Of a stretch of DNA of 5,215 nucleotides, positions 1 to 5,199 are shown piece after piece (position 1 is the first letter of the stretch; every line of letters begins with the position of its first letter). The stretch is from Nitrososphaeraceae archaeon (GTDB lineage Archaea > Thermoproteota > Nitrososphaeria > Nitrososphaerales > Nitrososphaeraceae): assembly GCA_025937665.1 (NCBI GenBank), contig JAICQW010000136.1, positions 1-5,215 on the forward strand. Reading direction: 5' to 3'. The position numbers were made by a program, and so were the translations under genes. Under the pieces are notes generated by a model. The model made no database searches and was not told the DNA's origin. It saw only the letters and a list, made by a program, of their open reading frames with translations.

Positions 1-1328
1 AATTGATGATATCCACCTAAGATAACGACAGGCAAGACCAGACTGAGTTTTACTATAAGCGTCCTACCGTAATCGGAAAGGAGCAGTTCATCTATATTTT
101 GTATGTGAAACCACGCTAAAGACAATCCTGTTATCCCAACTACTCCAACGCAAATTGTGGAAATAACAGAAAATCTAGAGAGTATTATCAAAAGAATGGA
201 TTTAGGTTGTGCAATAATCTGGTGCACTTTACCGGAGATATCTTTACTAATTGGAATAACATTTGGAAACAATACGTAGAAAATATACATGAGACCTCCA
301 ATCCAGATCGAAACCACAACAGAATGGACAAAATCGGCAAGAATCCCCAATTGTGACCAAGTTACCAGGGAAGAACTATGACTAGTAACACTATTTGTGA
401 AAATAAAGAGCAATACAGCAATTAGTAAAATATAAAGTAGAATAATTCCCTTAGTGCGCCTTGTAACAGAATTAGATCGATTGGCTTCATTGGTTACATC
501 CCTACCATAATAGTAAGCAGCAAATGCCACGATAGCACAAGAGATTACTCTGATTAGCCATACTTTGCCGTTAGCTGTTTCGAAATACAGCAGTGCAAGG
601 TTTTTCATGTATTCAGATTGAGTTTCACTTATAATGGCTGATTGAATTACTGGGATTAGCGTAGCCGCCGCTGCCATGACTATAGAGAGTATCATCACAG
701 GATTAGTGAATCTTCGTATCAATATGAAATCAATAATATTTCTCAAACTCTGTTTGCGAATATCTTTCCAAATTATAATTTGACAGAAAACAAATCCCAA
801 GACATATACCTGTCCTATTATAATGGGGATCTTTGCTACGGACATAATGGGAGAATATATAATATTGGTATCAGTAACATTTTTTATGACGGTATTTGCC
901 GGTAAGAAACTACCAACCCTAACTCCAACCACGTAAGTCCCTTTTGACACATGTCCATCATCTAGAGATAGTGTGCTCCAAGAAACTGCATAAACACCAT
1001 CTCCAATCAAATTCCTGTTTACCGTTACAGTCCCTCTTCTGTCATTGTCACCTGTTATTTTGAAATCATCATTATCGATTCGATTGCCTTCAGAATTCGT
1101 TATGTGAATATAACTCACCTTAGGATCTGGTCTCTCAGAAAATATGATAGATACACTTGATGGAAACGACTCTGGTTTTTCAATTAAGGAGTTTGGTTCC
1201 AATGTATATCTGTCAGGTATAGCATGGCCGTTTACCATGTTGAGTTTCGGTAGGAAGAACAATGACATAATAATAATTAGGGATGATACTGCAGTTACTT
1301 TAAGGATCAAATTTATTTTATAAGTCAT
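1..1328 (-). CDS. copCD: CopC-CopD fusion copper-binding/copper-transport membrane protein (partial, C-terminus off the left edge)
   Basis: An open frame of 442 codons runs from an ATG at 1328 through base 1 without a stop. Residues 1-34 are a signal peptide with a hydrophobic core at about 11-27 and probable cleavage after Gly34, leaving His35 as the mature N-terminus. Residues 35-137 form a CopC domain: the start HAIPDRYTLEP and the late motif GVYAVSWSTLSLDDGH (111-126) match the family's 'HA' and 'Y.V.W...S.DGH' signatures. His35, Asp124 and His126 correspond to the known CopC Cu(II) ligands. From about residue 160 a CopD domain follows with at least seven membrane segments (about 165-186, 211-231, 256-275, 293-311, 327-356, 378-406, 424-440). 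CopD-like features are SHSSS with His317, His335, WIGGL (342-346) and GRTLIVKL near 421-428. CopC-CopD fusions are associated with copper uptake or tolerance. Uptake for copper enzymes seems likelier here, but that is inferred. Only the extreme C-terminus appears to be missing. Confidence 0.93.
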   Translation of the reverse strand, partial: MTYKINLILKVTAVSSLIIIMSLFFLPKLNMVNGHAIPDRYTLEPNSLIEKPESFPSSVSIIFSERPDPKVSYIHITNSEGNRIDNDDFKITGDNDRRGTVTVNRNLIGDGVYAVSWSTLSLDDGHVSKGTYVVGVRVGSFLPANTVIKNVTDTNIIYSPIMSVAKIPIIIGQVYVLGFVFCQIIIWKDIRKQSLRNIIDFILIRRFTNPVMILSIVMAAAATLIPVIQSAIISETQSEYMKNLALLYFETANGKVWLIRVISCAIVAFAAYYYGRDVTNEANRSNSVTRRTKGIILLYILLIAVLLFIFTNSVTSHSSSLVTWSQLGILADFVHSVVVSIWIGGLMYIFYVLFPNVIPISKDISGKVHQIIAQPKSILLIILSRFSVISTICVGVVGITGLSLAWFHIQNIDELLLSDYGRTLIVKLSLVLPVVILGGYHQ

Positions 1329-1364
1329 AATCAATAATCAATTCAATTCAAGGCAAATACAGTT

Positions 1365-1378
1365 ACTAATTTAATGAA
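1365..1378 (-). promoter_or_regulatory. Possible weak TATA element for copCD
   Basis: On the minus strand ATTAAATTAG lies about 38-48 bases before the copCD ATG, which would give a leader of roughly 15-20 bases. No Shine-Dalgarno sequence precedes the ATG. The match is weak in an AT-rich gap, and copCD could equally be transcribed by read-through from the gene upstream. Confidence 0.25.
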
Positions 1379-1380
1379 TG

Positions 1381-1407
1381 AAAAAAGAGATGGTGTTATT
1401 GTACACC
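1381..1407 (-). terminator. Hairpin plus T-run after the secreted-protein gene
   Basis: Reading the minus strand, GGTGT and ACACC form a 5-bp stem with a 6-base loop (1392-1407). A short spacer and a run of six T (1386-1381) follow. It begins four bases after the stop codon at 1411. T-runs alone can terminate archaeal transcription. The stem is short, so partial read-through into copCD is likely. Confidence 0.45.
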
Positions 1408-1410
1408 GAA

Positions 1411-2046
1411 TCAATTGCTAGTTGAGTTTCCTGTTTGATTCAGAATGCCAAGAAGTTCATTGTTTGAGACATAGGGCTCAGGAAATGATACATCTGTCCT
1501 TGAAGTTATACATCCAAAACCTCCTCGCTGGGCCTTCTGAACTACTCCATCTGATACTTGTTTTGTAGAGTTATCTTGATTTCCCTCACCCTCTGTATTT
1601 TGACACTGGAAATCAAGGGACAATGTTACATTGTTAATTGTACCAAAAAGTCTATAGTTGTATGTTGTTTCTACGGTAGGATAAAATACAGCCTCATAAT
1701 GTCCGGGGTCTCTCCAAGCTGGCTCTATTTCAAAAACCTTCTTCTTGTCTCCAGCAGATATTTCAAATTTTAGATCCTTTTCGAGACCTTCAACCATTTT
1801 GCTTCCGTTTGCATTACTGTCAAGAGGATTAGATGGGTCGGCTGTTTTTACAAAGACTTCCGCTCCCGATTTGTCATCGACAAAAACTGGTTCGTTGATA
1901 GAACCCACGGTTATCCAGTAATCTTTGTTACCAATACTATATAGTCTGTTTTCATGTGCTGATGTGTCTTGAATCATAGAATTTAAGCCTCCTACAAGAA
2001 TAGAAAGCAAACTTATCAAGATAATATTTCCAATTTTGCTTTTCAT
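1411..2046 (-). CDS. Secreted conserved protein of unknown function, copper-locus associated
   Basis: The protein has 211 residues from the ATG at 2046. A GTG nine bases upstream (2055) would add three residues, but the TATA element near 2075 predicts a transcript start at about 2046-2050, favouring the ATG and a leaderless mRNA. Residues 1-30 are a signal peptide (hydrophobic 7-22) with a good cleavage site at TSA|HE, giving a mature N-terminal His31. The globular part, about 35-148, looks beta-rich and holds conserved-looking blocks: DYWITVGSINEPVFVDDKSG (42-61), VEGLEKDL (85-92), WRDPGHY (111-117) and FYPTVETTYNYRLFGTINNV (121-140). I recall similar blocks in uncharacterised secreted bacterial and archaeal proteins near copC/copD, but cannot confirm this without a search. 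A low-complexity Asn/Gln/Glu/Gly segment (149-163) precedes a tail. Cys148 and Cys179 could form a disulfide. No enzymatic motif is seen. Placement upstream of copCD on the same strand suggests a role in copper or metal handling outside the cell (inference). Confidence 0.85.
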   Translation of the reverse strand: MKSKIGNIILISLLSILVGGLNSMIQDTSAHENRLYSIGNKDYWITVGSINEPVFVDDKSGAEVFVKTADPSNPLDSNANGSKMVEGLEKDLKFEISAGDKKKVFEIEPAWRDPGHYEAVFYPTVETTYNYRLFGTINNVTLSLDFQCQNTEGEGNQDNSTKQVSDGVVQKAQRGGFGCITSRTDVSFPEPYVSNNELLGILNQTGNSTSN

Positions 2047-2067
2047 GTGTTGCACAATTATCTTTAA

Positions 2068-2083
2068 TTTATTTAAATAAATT
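2068..2083 (-). promoter_or_regulatory. Archaeal TATA box for the secreted-protein gene
   Basis: On the minus strand the sequence TTTATTTAAATAAAT is centred near 2075, about 29 bases before the ATG at 2046. This fits TBP-dependent initiation of a leaderless or near-leaderless transcript, and it argues for the ATG rather than the upstream GTG at 2055, which would sit only about 20 bases from the box centre. Confidence 0.6.
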
Positions 2084-2137
2084 GGTACAACAATCGAACA
2101 TTGAATGTAGTTATCGAAATTTTATTTTGAATTGTAG

Positions 2138-2281
2138 ATGATATCTATATGGCAATTTGACAAAATAGGCAAATGGGAGGGAATCATTTTTGATATAATT
2201 TTGGAGCACGTCGGTACCCGTGACGTTATCGGTTCTAAAAGGGATTCTGGTAAAGGTTTAAAGCTTTTTTCATCATTTTGA
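2138..2281 (+). CDS. Candidate small ORF, 47 residues, doubtful
   Basis: An ATG at 2138 opens 47 codons ending in TGA at 2279-2281. The product starts MISIWQFDKIGKWEG and ends in a basic, Gly/Ser/Lys-containing tail. An in-frame TAG directly precedes the ATG. No Shine-Dalgarno sequence and no well-spaced TATA box are visible; the nearest AT-rich box is only about 15 bases upstream. A frame of this length can occur by chance in about 470 bases, so this is recorded as a possibility. It covers the palindrome at 2208-2226, which would then be coding. Confidence 0.2.
   Translation: MISIWQFDKIGKWEGIIFDIILEHVGTRDVIGSKRDSGKGLKLFSSF
2208..2226. promoter_or_regulatory. Imperfect palindrome, possible operator
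   Basis: ACGTC (2208-2212) and GACGT (2222-2226) are 5-base inverted arms separated by nine bases that include the palindrome GGTACC (2213-2218). It is more GC-rich than its surroundings and lies about 130-180 bases from the gene 2 start and about 290 from the iron-sulfur gene start. A regulator site or small RNA stem is possible. Nothing in the window identifies a regulator. Confidence 0.3.
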
Positions 2282-2351
2282 AACTAATCTATCCGAAGTG
2301 CTGAGGTTTATGGACAATATTTAACTTTTAATTAGGACAGGAAGGTTAGCT

Positions 2352-2471
2352 GTGTTCGATTTTAAATCCCCGACAAAATTTTTAGATTCATTAAATCCGT
2401 CTATTGGCATAAGAAAACGAGCATCATCGATTTACAGACTTACTTTTCTTGCCAAATTATATGACGATTAA
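2352..2471 (+). CDS. Candidate small ORF, 39 residues, doubtful
   Basis: A GTG at 2352 opens 39 codons to TAA at 2469-2471. The predicted product is basic, beginning MFDFKSPTKFLDSL and containing IRKRASSIYRLTF. A Shine-Dalgarno-like GGAAGG at 2340-2345 sits six bases before the GTG, and AT-rich possible TATA elements occur at about 2305-2325. Against it, the start is GTG, the length is short, and the opposite strand has a 29-codon frame of similar plausibility. It ends just before the promoter of the next gene. Confidence 0.22.
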   Translation: MFDFKSPTKFLDSLNPSIGIRKRASSIYRLTFLAKLYDD

Positions 2472-2487
2472 TTAATATATAATTTTA
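2470..2487 (+). promoter_or_regulatory. Archaeal TATA box for the iron-sulfur gene
   Basis: The stretch ATTAATATATAATTTTA is centred near 2478, which predicts transcription starting at about 2503-2506. The leader before the TTG at 2516 would be only about 10-13 bases and purine-rich (AGAAAAGAAAAGAA at 2502-2515), without a classic Shine-Dalgarno core. Confidence 0.55.
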
Positions 2488-2515
2488 AGAGGTTATCTCC
2501 TAGAAAAGAAAAGAA

Positions 2516-4063
2516 TTGACAATAAAATCGTCGAAAATTATAACTCCCGAAAGAAACGAAAGGCGTGATTTGTTTAATTATAGCCTTATAAGACGTTTTT
2601 ACAGAAGCAAACACTATCCGTTATCTTTACAGCTCTTTTTTGTAATATTACTCGTTATATTCATATATGATGGTTTTATTGGGCCAGATTCTTCTGACGC
2701 AAACCTAATTACTTTGTCTCTTTCTGGCATTTTTTGGTATCCGATGATATTTGGAGGACTTTTCTTTTTAGGTAGATCATGGTGTGCAGTGTGTCCTGTA
2801 GGAGCAATTGCGGGAGCTGCTAATCGTTTTAATCTAGGATTCAAATTTCCACGTCAATTAAGCAACTGGGGTCTTCCATTGTTAGCGTTTATAGGCGTTC
2901 TCTGGGGTTTTAGAGAATTTGGAATTAATGTCTTACGTGAACCCCTCATTACAGCTGTATGGATAAGTGGAGTAATTGCCGTAGCGATCTTAGTAAGCAT
3001 TCTATTCAAAGGCCGCGTATTCTGCAGATTCATGTGTCCAATAACAACGCCATTAGCAGTAATGTCAAGAGTTGCACCAGTAGAAGTTAGGACAAAAACA
3101 ATGGCTACATATTCAAATATGTCCAACAAACAGCGACAATATGCATCCTCTAATACGATTAAGAAACTACCTTTGATGCCAGAAATGTCAAAAGCTGATA
3201 ACATCGGGAATATGACTAGTGTGGGAAAAATTGATCCTACTTGTAAATCATGTAAGACCCATGATTGCTTCAATGGTAACGAAGAAACTGAAGGTTGCCC
3301 ATGGGGAGAACATCCAGCCACGATGACAAATAATTCGGCTTGCAGTATGTGTATGAAATGTGTTCATTCATGTCCACCAACAGAACCTATGCGTCTTAGA
3401 CTCAGAATGCCATTCTCAGAATTATGGCAAGTATTTCGACCCAATATTTACGAGGCACTTACTATCTTCGTACTCATAGGCATATTCAATACCTTTCTTT
3501 GGCATGAAACAATCGATCTTTTTTTTCCTGGATTCAAACAAAATTTACTAGACGGAACCCAATCGTTCTTTCCATTCTTTTCTGAAGATCAGGTTGAAAA
3601 AGGCATTATTAGATATGTCATGTCTATTGGAATGGTACTAGGCATATACACATTAGCATCACTTGTGTCTAGTAAATTATCTGGACAAAAGCTAAAAACC
3701 AATTTTGCTAATTTTTCGTATTCATATCTTGCAGCCTTTTTTATTTACGGCATCATAGATTCTACATTCGGTCAGATTGCAAATAATGGCGGTCTTTATT
3801 TGACAGCAGCATTACACCACCTAGGTATCTATCTCTACATCTCACCAAACTTAATCGATCTCAGTTCTCTTGAGTGGTATTCAACGAAATGGATTATTGA
3901 AGCAATAGTTGCGGCACTTGTTGGAGGATATGTGGCATATAGGATAAGCCAAAATATTACTGGTAACAACACAAAAAAAATGATGCTTGCTGCCGCTCCT
4001 CATATATTAATGATACTATTTTTGGTTTTGATTTTTACAACCATTGTCCCACGGTGGTCTTAG
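2516..4063 (+). CDS. Membrane polyferredoxin of the NapH/NosR/CcoG type, 515 residues
   Basis: The start is TTG at 2516. An in-frame TAG at 2501 rules out a longer protein and the next candidate is another TTG at 2570. Membrane segments lie at about 37-52, 66-86, 117-132 and 145-164. Two NapH/NosR-style motifs sit at the ends of helices: CAVCP (Cys90, Cys93) and CRFMCP (Cys170, Cys174). A soluble domain then carries two tetra-cysteine sets: Cys243, Cys246, Cys251 and Cys261 (followed by Pro), and Cys276, Cys279, Cys282 and Cys286 in the standard C-x2-C-x2-C-x3-CP ferredoxin spacing. Residues 311-511 add about six membrane segments (311-328, 367-385, 402-420, 425-443, 459-476, 488-509), including a His434-His435 pair. 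The family moves electrons between membrane carriers and partners; NosR serves N2O reductase and CcoG is a reported cupric reductase. The C-terminal membrane block is longer than in NapH. The substrate here is unknown. The gene is divergent from the copper genes and likely cotranscribed with the next gene. Confidence 0.9.
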   Translation: MTIKSSKIITPERNERRDLFNYSLIRRFYRSKHYPLSLQLFFVILLVIFIYDGFIGPDSSDANLITLSLSGIFWYPMIFGGLFFLGRSWCAVCPVGAIAGAANRFNLGFKFPRQLSNWGLPLLAFIGVLWGFREFGINVLREPLITAVWISGVIAVAILVSILFKGRVFCRFMCPITTPLAVMSRVAPVEVRTKTMATYSNMSNKQRQYASSNTIKKLPLMPEMSKADNIGNMTSVGKIDPTCKSCKTHDCFNGNEETEGCPWGEHPATMTNNSACSMCMKCVHSCPPTEPMRLRLRMPFSELWQVFRPNIYEALTIFVLIGIFNTFLWHETIDLFFPGFKQNLLDGTQSFFPFFSEDQVEKGIIRYVMSIGMVLGIYTLASLVSSKLSGQKLKTNFANFSYSYLAAFFIYGIIDSTFGQIANNGGLYLTAALHHLGIYLYISPNLIDLSSLEWYSTKWIIEAIVAALVGGYVAYRISQNITGNNTKKMMLAAAPHILMILFLVLIFTTIVPRWS

Positions 4064-4066
4064 CAA

Positions 4067-4612
4067 TTGATAGTAAGTCGATATACATCTACTAATACAA
4101 ATGCCTGTAATGTATTATTTCTTTTCTTGATTTTATTTATCAACGGTCAAGGATTAATTCAGGACGCGGCTGCTAATAATGGAATTCCTGAAAAGTGGGA
4201 CAGGCTACTAATAGAGGAAATTCCATTACTTAAGGAAAACTTAGAAGGCATTATCAATGCGCTTGATGAAGGGAACTATACTATAGTGAGCGAACAGATC
4301 GATGATATTAAATCAGGAGGCCATTGGTCTAATGTAAGAAAAGAACTTGAATCAAGAAATGAAGCAGATCTTATTTCAAGTTTTAACAATTCACTCTCTA
4401 GGCTAGATAAATTAGTTGCAACCAAAAATATTTCTTCAATAGGCGAAGCTCAAATATTATCGAAGGATTTTAAAAAAATGGAACAGGCTTTAGCTCAACC
4501 TGTTATTGATTTCCAAAGGTTGCTTTTGATAGTTATCATAATAGGAACACTGATTGCTTTTGGATTGTATATAATACCAAAGGTACGAAAGAAGCTTGAT
4601 ATTAAATTTTAA
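4067..4612 (+). CDS. Signal-peptide, helical, C-terminally membrane-anchored protein of unknown function
   Basis: The protein has 181 residues from a TTG at 4067, three bases after the upstream TAG and in the same frame. A GGTGG at 4053-4057, nine bases before the TTG, can act as ribosome binding site, so the two genes form an operon. Residues about 15-30 are hydrophobic, with probable cleavage near DAAA|N (36-37). Residues 40-145 are predicted mainly alpha-helical and polar, with amphipathic stretches (EEIPLLKENLEGIINALDEG at 50-69) and a distinctive GGHWSNVRKELESR (84-97). A membrane helix at 151-170 is followed by a short basic tail, PKVRKKLDIKF. The likely topology is an outer-face helical domain with an inside C-terminus. 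There are no cysteines beyond Cys14 in the signal region, so it binds no Fe-S cluster or c-type haem itself. The tight coupling suggests a partner subunit or docking factor of the polyferredoxin (inference). I do not recognise a named family. Confidence 0.83.
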   Translation: MIVSRYTSTNTNACNVLFLFLILFINGQGLIQDAAANNGIPEKWDRLLIEEIPLLKENLEGIINALDEGNYTIVSEQIDDIKSGGHWSNVRKELESRNEADLISSFNNSLSRLDKLVATKNISSIGEAQILSKDFKKMEQALAQPVIDFQRLLLIVIIIGTLIAFGLYIIPKVRKKLDIKF

Positions 4613-4681
4613 CCGAATTTTGATTTAAGAATACCGGTACGTGATATTGAGAACAATACTCCGCTAAAACTTTCTACACCT

Positions 4682-4789
4682 TTATTCTGGCAATTTTTTT
4701 GAACTGTAAAACTTTTTATCGAGTATATTCAGGACATCGGTTAAATCTGTCAGCCTGGATTTGCCTATTTTATTCTCCAGAATTTCCAC
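4682..4789 (-). CDS. Candidate small ORF, 35 residues, doubtful
   Basis: A GTG at 4789 (minus strand) opens 35 codons ending in TAA at 4684-4682. The product reads like a charged helix: MEILENKIGK, then LTDLTDVLNILDKKF, and a Lys-rich end. In-frame TAG and TGA codons lie just upstream, so GTG is the only start. An ATTTAA element near 4816 is about 27 bases upstream, right for a leaderless transcript. It overlaps the probable operon terminator, which lowers confidence. Confidence 0.25.
   Translation of the reverse strand: MEILENKIGKSRLTDLTDVLNILDKKFYSSKKLPE
4688..4717 (+). terminator. T-run terminator of the iron-sulfur operon
   Basis: A run of seven T (4694-4700) and a second run of five (4713-4717) follow the last gene of the operon by about 80-105 bases. 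Poly-T tracts on the coding strand are typical archaeal terminators. No strong hairpin precedes them. The tract would overlap the candidate minus-strand small ORF at 4682-4789. Confidence 0.4.
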
Positions 4790-4809
4790 TCCTCACTACA
4801 CATTACAGC

Positions 4810-4824
4810 CGTTAAATGCTATAG
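4810..4824 (+). promoter_or_regulatory. TATA-like element for the 38-residue ORF, possibly bidirectional
   Basis: CGTTAAATGCTATAG is centred near 4816, 24 bases before the ATG at 4840. On the opposite strand the same ATTTAA core is about 27 bases before the GTG at 4789. One AT-rich core could serve both directions with leaderless transcripts. Confidence 0.35.
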
Positions 4825-4839
4825 TTCCCTGTTATTAAT

Positions 4840-4956
4840 ATGACTGATACCACTGACATTGAAGAGATTAAGGAAGAAAACGATAAAATAATTATGAAGA
4901 TTTTCAATCTCGACTACGAGAAATATTTTTCTCATATTCGTCAAGACGAAGATTAA
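4840..4956 (+). CDS. Small acidic hypothetical protein, 38 residues
   Basis: The ATG at 4840 opens 38 codons to TAA at 4954-4956. An in-frame TAG at 4822-4824 excludes a longer form. The product is strongly charged and mostly helical in appearance: MTDTTDIEEIKEENDKIIMK at the N-terminus, an aromatic middle (IFNLDYEKYFSHI) and an acidic QDED end. There is no signal peptide, membrane segment or metal motif. The TATA-like element about 24 bases upstream suggests a leaderless transcript, a common archaeal arrangement. The composition looks protein-like rather than random. Function is unknown. It converges on the small minus-strand gene that ends 16 bases away. Confidence 0.5.
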   Translation: MTDTTDIEEIKEENDKIIMKIFNLDYEKYFSHIRQDED

Positions 4957-4972
4957 TTTTTGCAATACTATA

Positions 4973-5125
4973 TTAAATAAAACAATTAATAAAGAATGAA
5001 AAAACTTTAGTGGTATCGAAAGCCCACTGTGAAATATTATCCTTGACGTAATCTGGGATTGAATCATAAGTATCAGACACATTCTTTTCGATATTTCTGA
5101 CGGTTGTAGCTAGCCTAACAGTCAT
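4973..5125 (-). CDS. Small hypothetical protein, 50 residues, with strong ribosome binding site
   Basis: The ATG at 5125 (minus strand) opens 50 codons to TAA at 4975-4973. The product begins MTVRLATTVRNIEKNVSDTY, continues SIPDYVKDNISQWAFDTTKV and ends in a short hydrophobic stretch, FSFFINCFI. An exact GGGAGG Shine-Dalgarno (5141-5136) lies ten bases before the ATG, and a TATA element (TTTATA on this strand, near 5167) lies further upstream. The coincidence of both signals with an open frame makes this the best supported small gene here. The amphipathic body and hydrophobic C-terminus could associate with a membrane (inference). No family is recognised. A two-codon ATG-AGA-TGA sits between the Shine-Dalgarno and this ATG, starting at 5130. 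Confidence 0.55.
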   Translation of the reverse strand: MTVRLATTVRNIEKNVSDTYDSIPDYVKDNISQWAFDTTKVFSFFINCFI

Positions 5126-5141
5126 CTCATTTTAACCTCCC
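5126..5141 (-). promoter_or_regulatory. Strong Shine-Dalgarno site of the 50-residue gene
   Basis: GGGAGGTTAAA on the minus strand matches the anti-Shine-Dalgarno core of 16S rRNA. It has ten bases to the ATG at 5125 and five to a competing ATG at 5130, whose frame stops after two codons. This is the strongest ribosome binding site in the window; the larger genes have weak ones or none. Confidence 0.55.
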
Positions 5142-5160
5142 TGTGGTATTCTCACGAAAA

Positions 5161-5173
5161 CAAGTATAAAGAA
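5161..5173. promoter_or_regulatory. TATA element between divergent genes, possibly bidirectional
   Basis: The plus strand reads AAGTATAAAG and the minus strand CTTTATACTT, both acceptable TATA boxes. On the minus strand it predicts a start near 5140-5145, just before the GGGAGG site. On the plus strand it predicts a start near 5193, just before the ATG at 5200. Whether one or both directions are used cannot be told from sequence. Confidence 0.45.
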
Positions 5174-5199
5174 CCCGAGTAGTTAACGGGCCCGTCGGG

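Larger units (their letters stand above)
2047..2515. other. Long divergent intergenic region
   Basis: This stretch of 469 bases separates the minus-strand copper genes from the plus-strand iron-sulfur gene. It holds a TATA box at each end (near 2075, minus; near 2478, plus), an imperfect palindrome at 2208-2226, a T6 run at 2265-2270 and two low-confidence small plus-strand ORFs (2138-2281 and 2352-2471). No tRNA, rRNA or transposon signature was recognised. It is long for two back-to-back promoters, so it may hold regulatory DNA, a small protein gene or an unannotated RNA. Confidence 0.5.
4613..4839. other. Intergenic region after the iron-sulfur operon
   Basis: These 227 bases hold the palindrome TACCGGTA (4632-4639), T-runs at 4694-4700 and 4713-4717, a candidate minus-strand small ORF (4682-4789) and an AT-rich TATA-like element at 4811-4824. 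No RNA gene was recognised. Confidence 0.45.

Noticed and set aside
1338..1348. CAATTCAATTCAA short tandem repeat before copCD
   Set aside because: Two to three copies of a 5-base AT-rich unit are expected by chance here.
1558..1773. 71-codon plus-strand open frame
   Set aside because: It lies entirely antisense to the well-supported secreted-protein gene and has no start signals; a shadow frame.
2614..3321. Two minus-strand open frames (76 and 155 codons)
   Set aside because: Both are antisense to the polyferredoxin gene, whose cysteine motifs are unmistakable; no promoters or ribosome sites support them.
4819..5082. 87-codon minus-strand frame rich in Leu/Ile/Phe
   Set aside because: Composition is what AT-rich antisense DNA gives by default. 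It overlaps two better supported small ORFs and has no Shine-Dalgarno.
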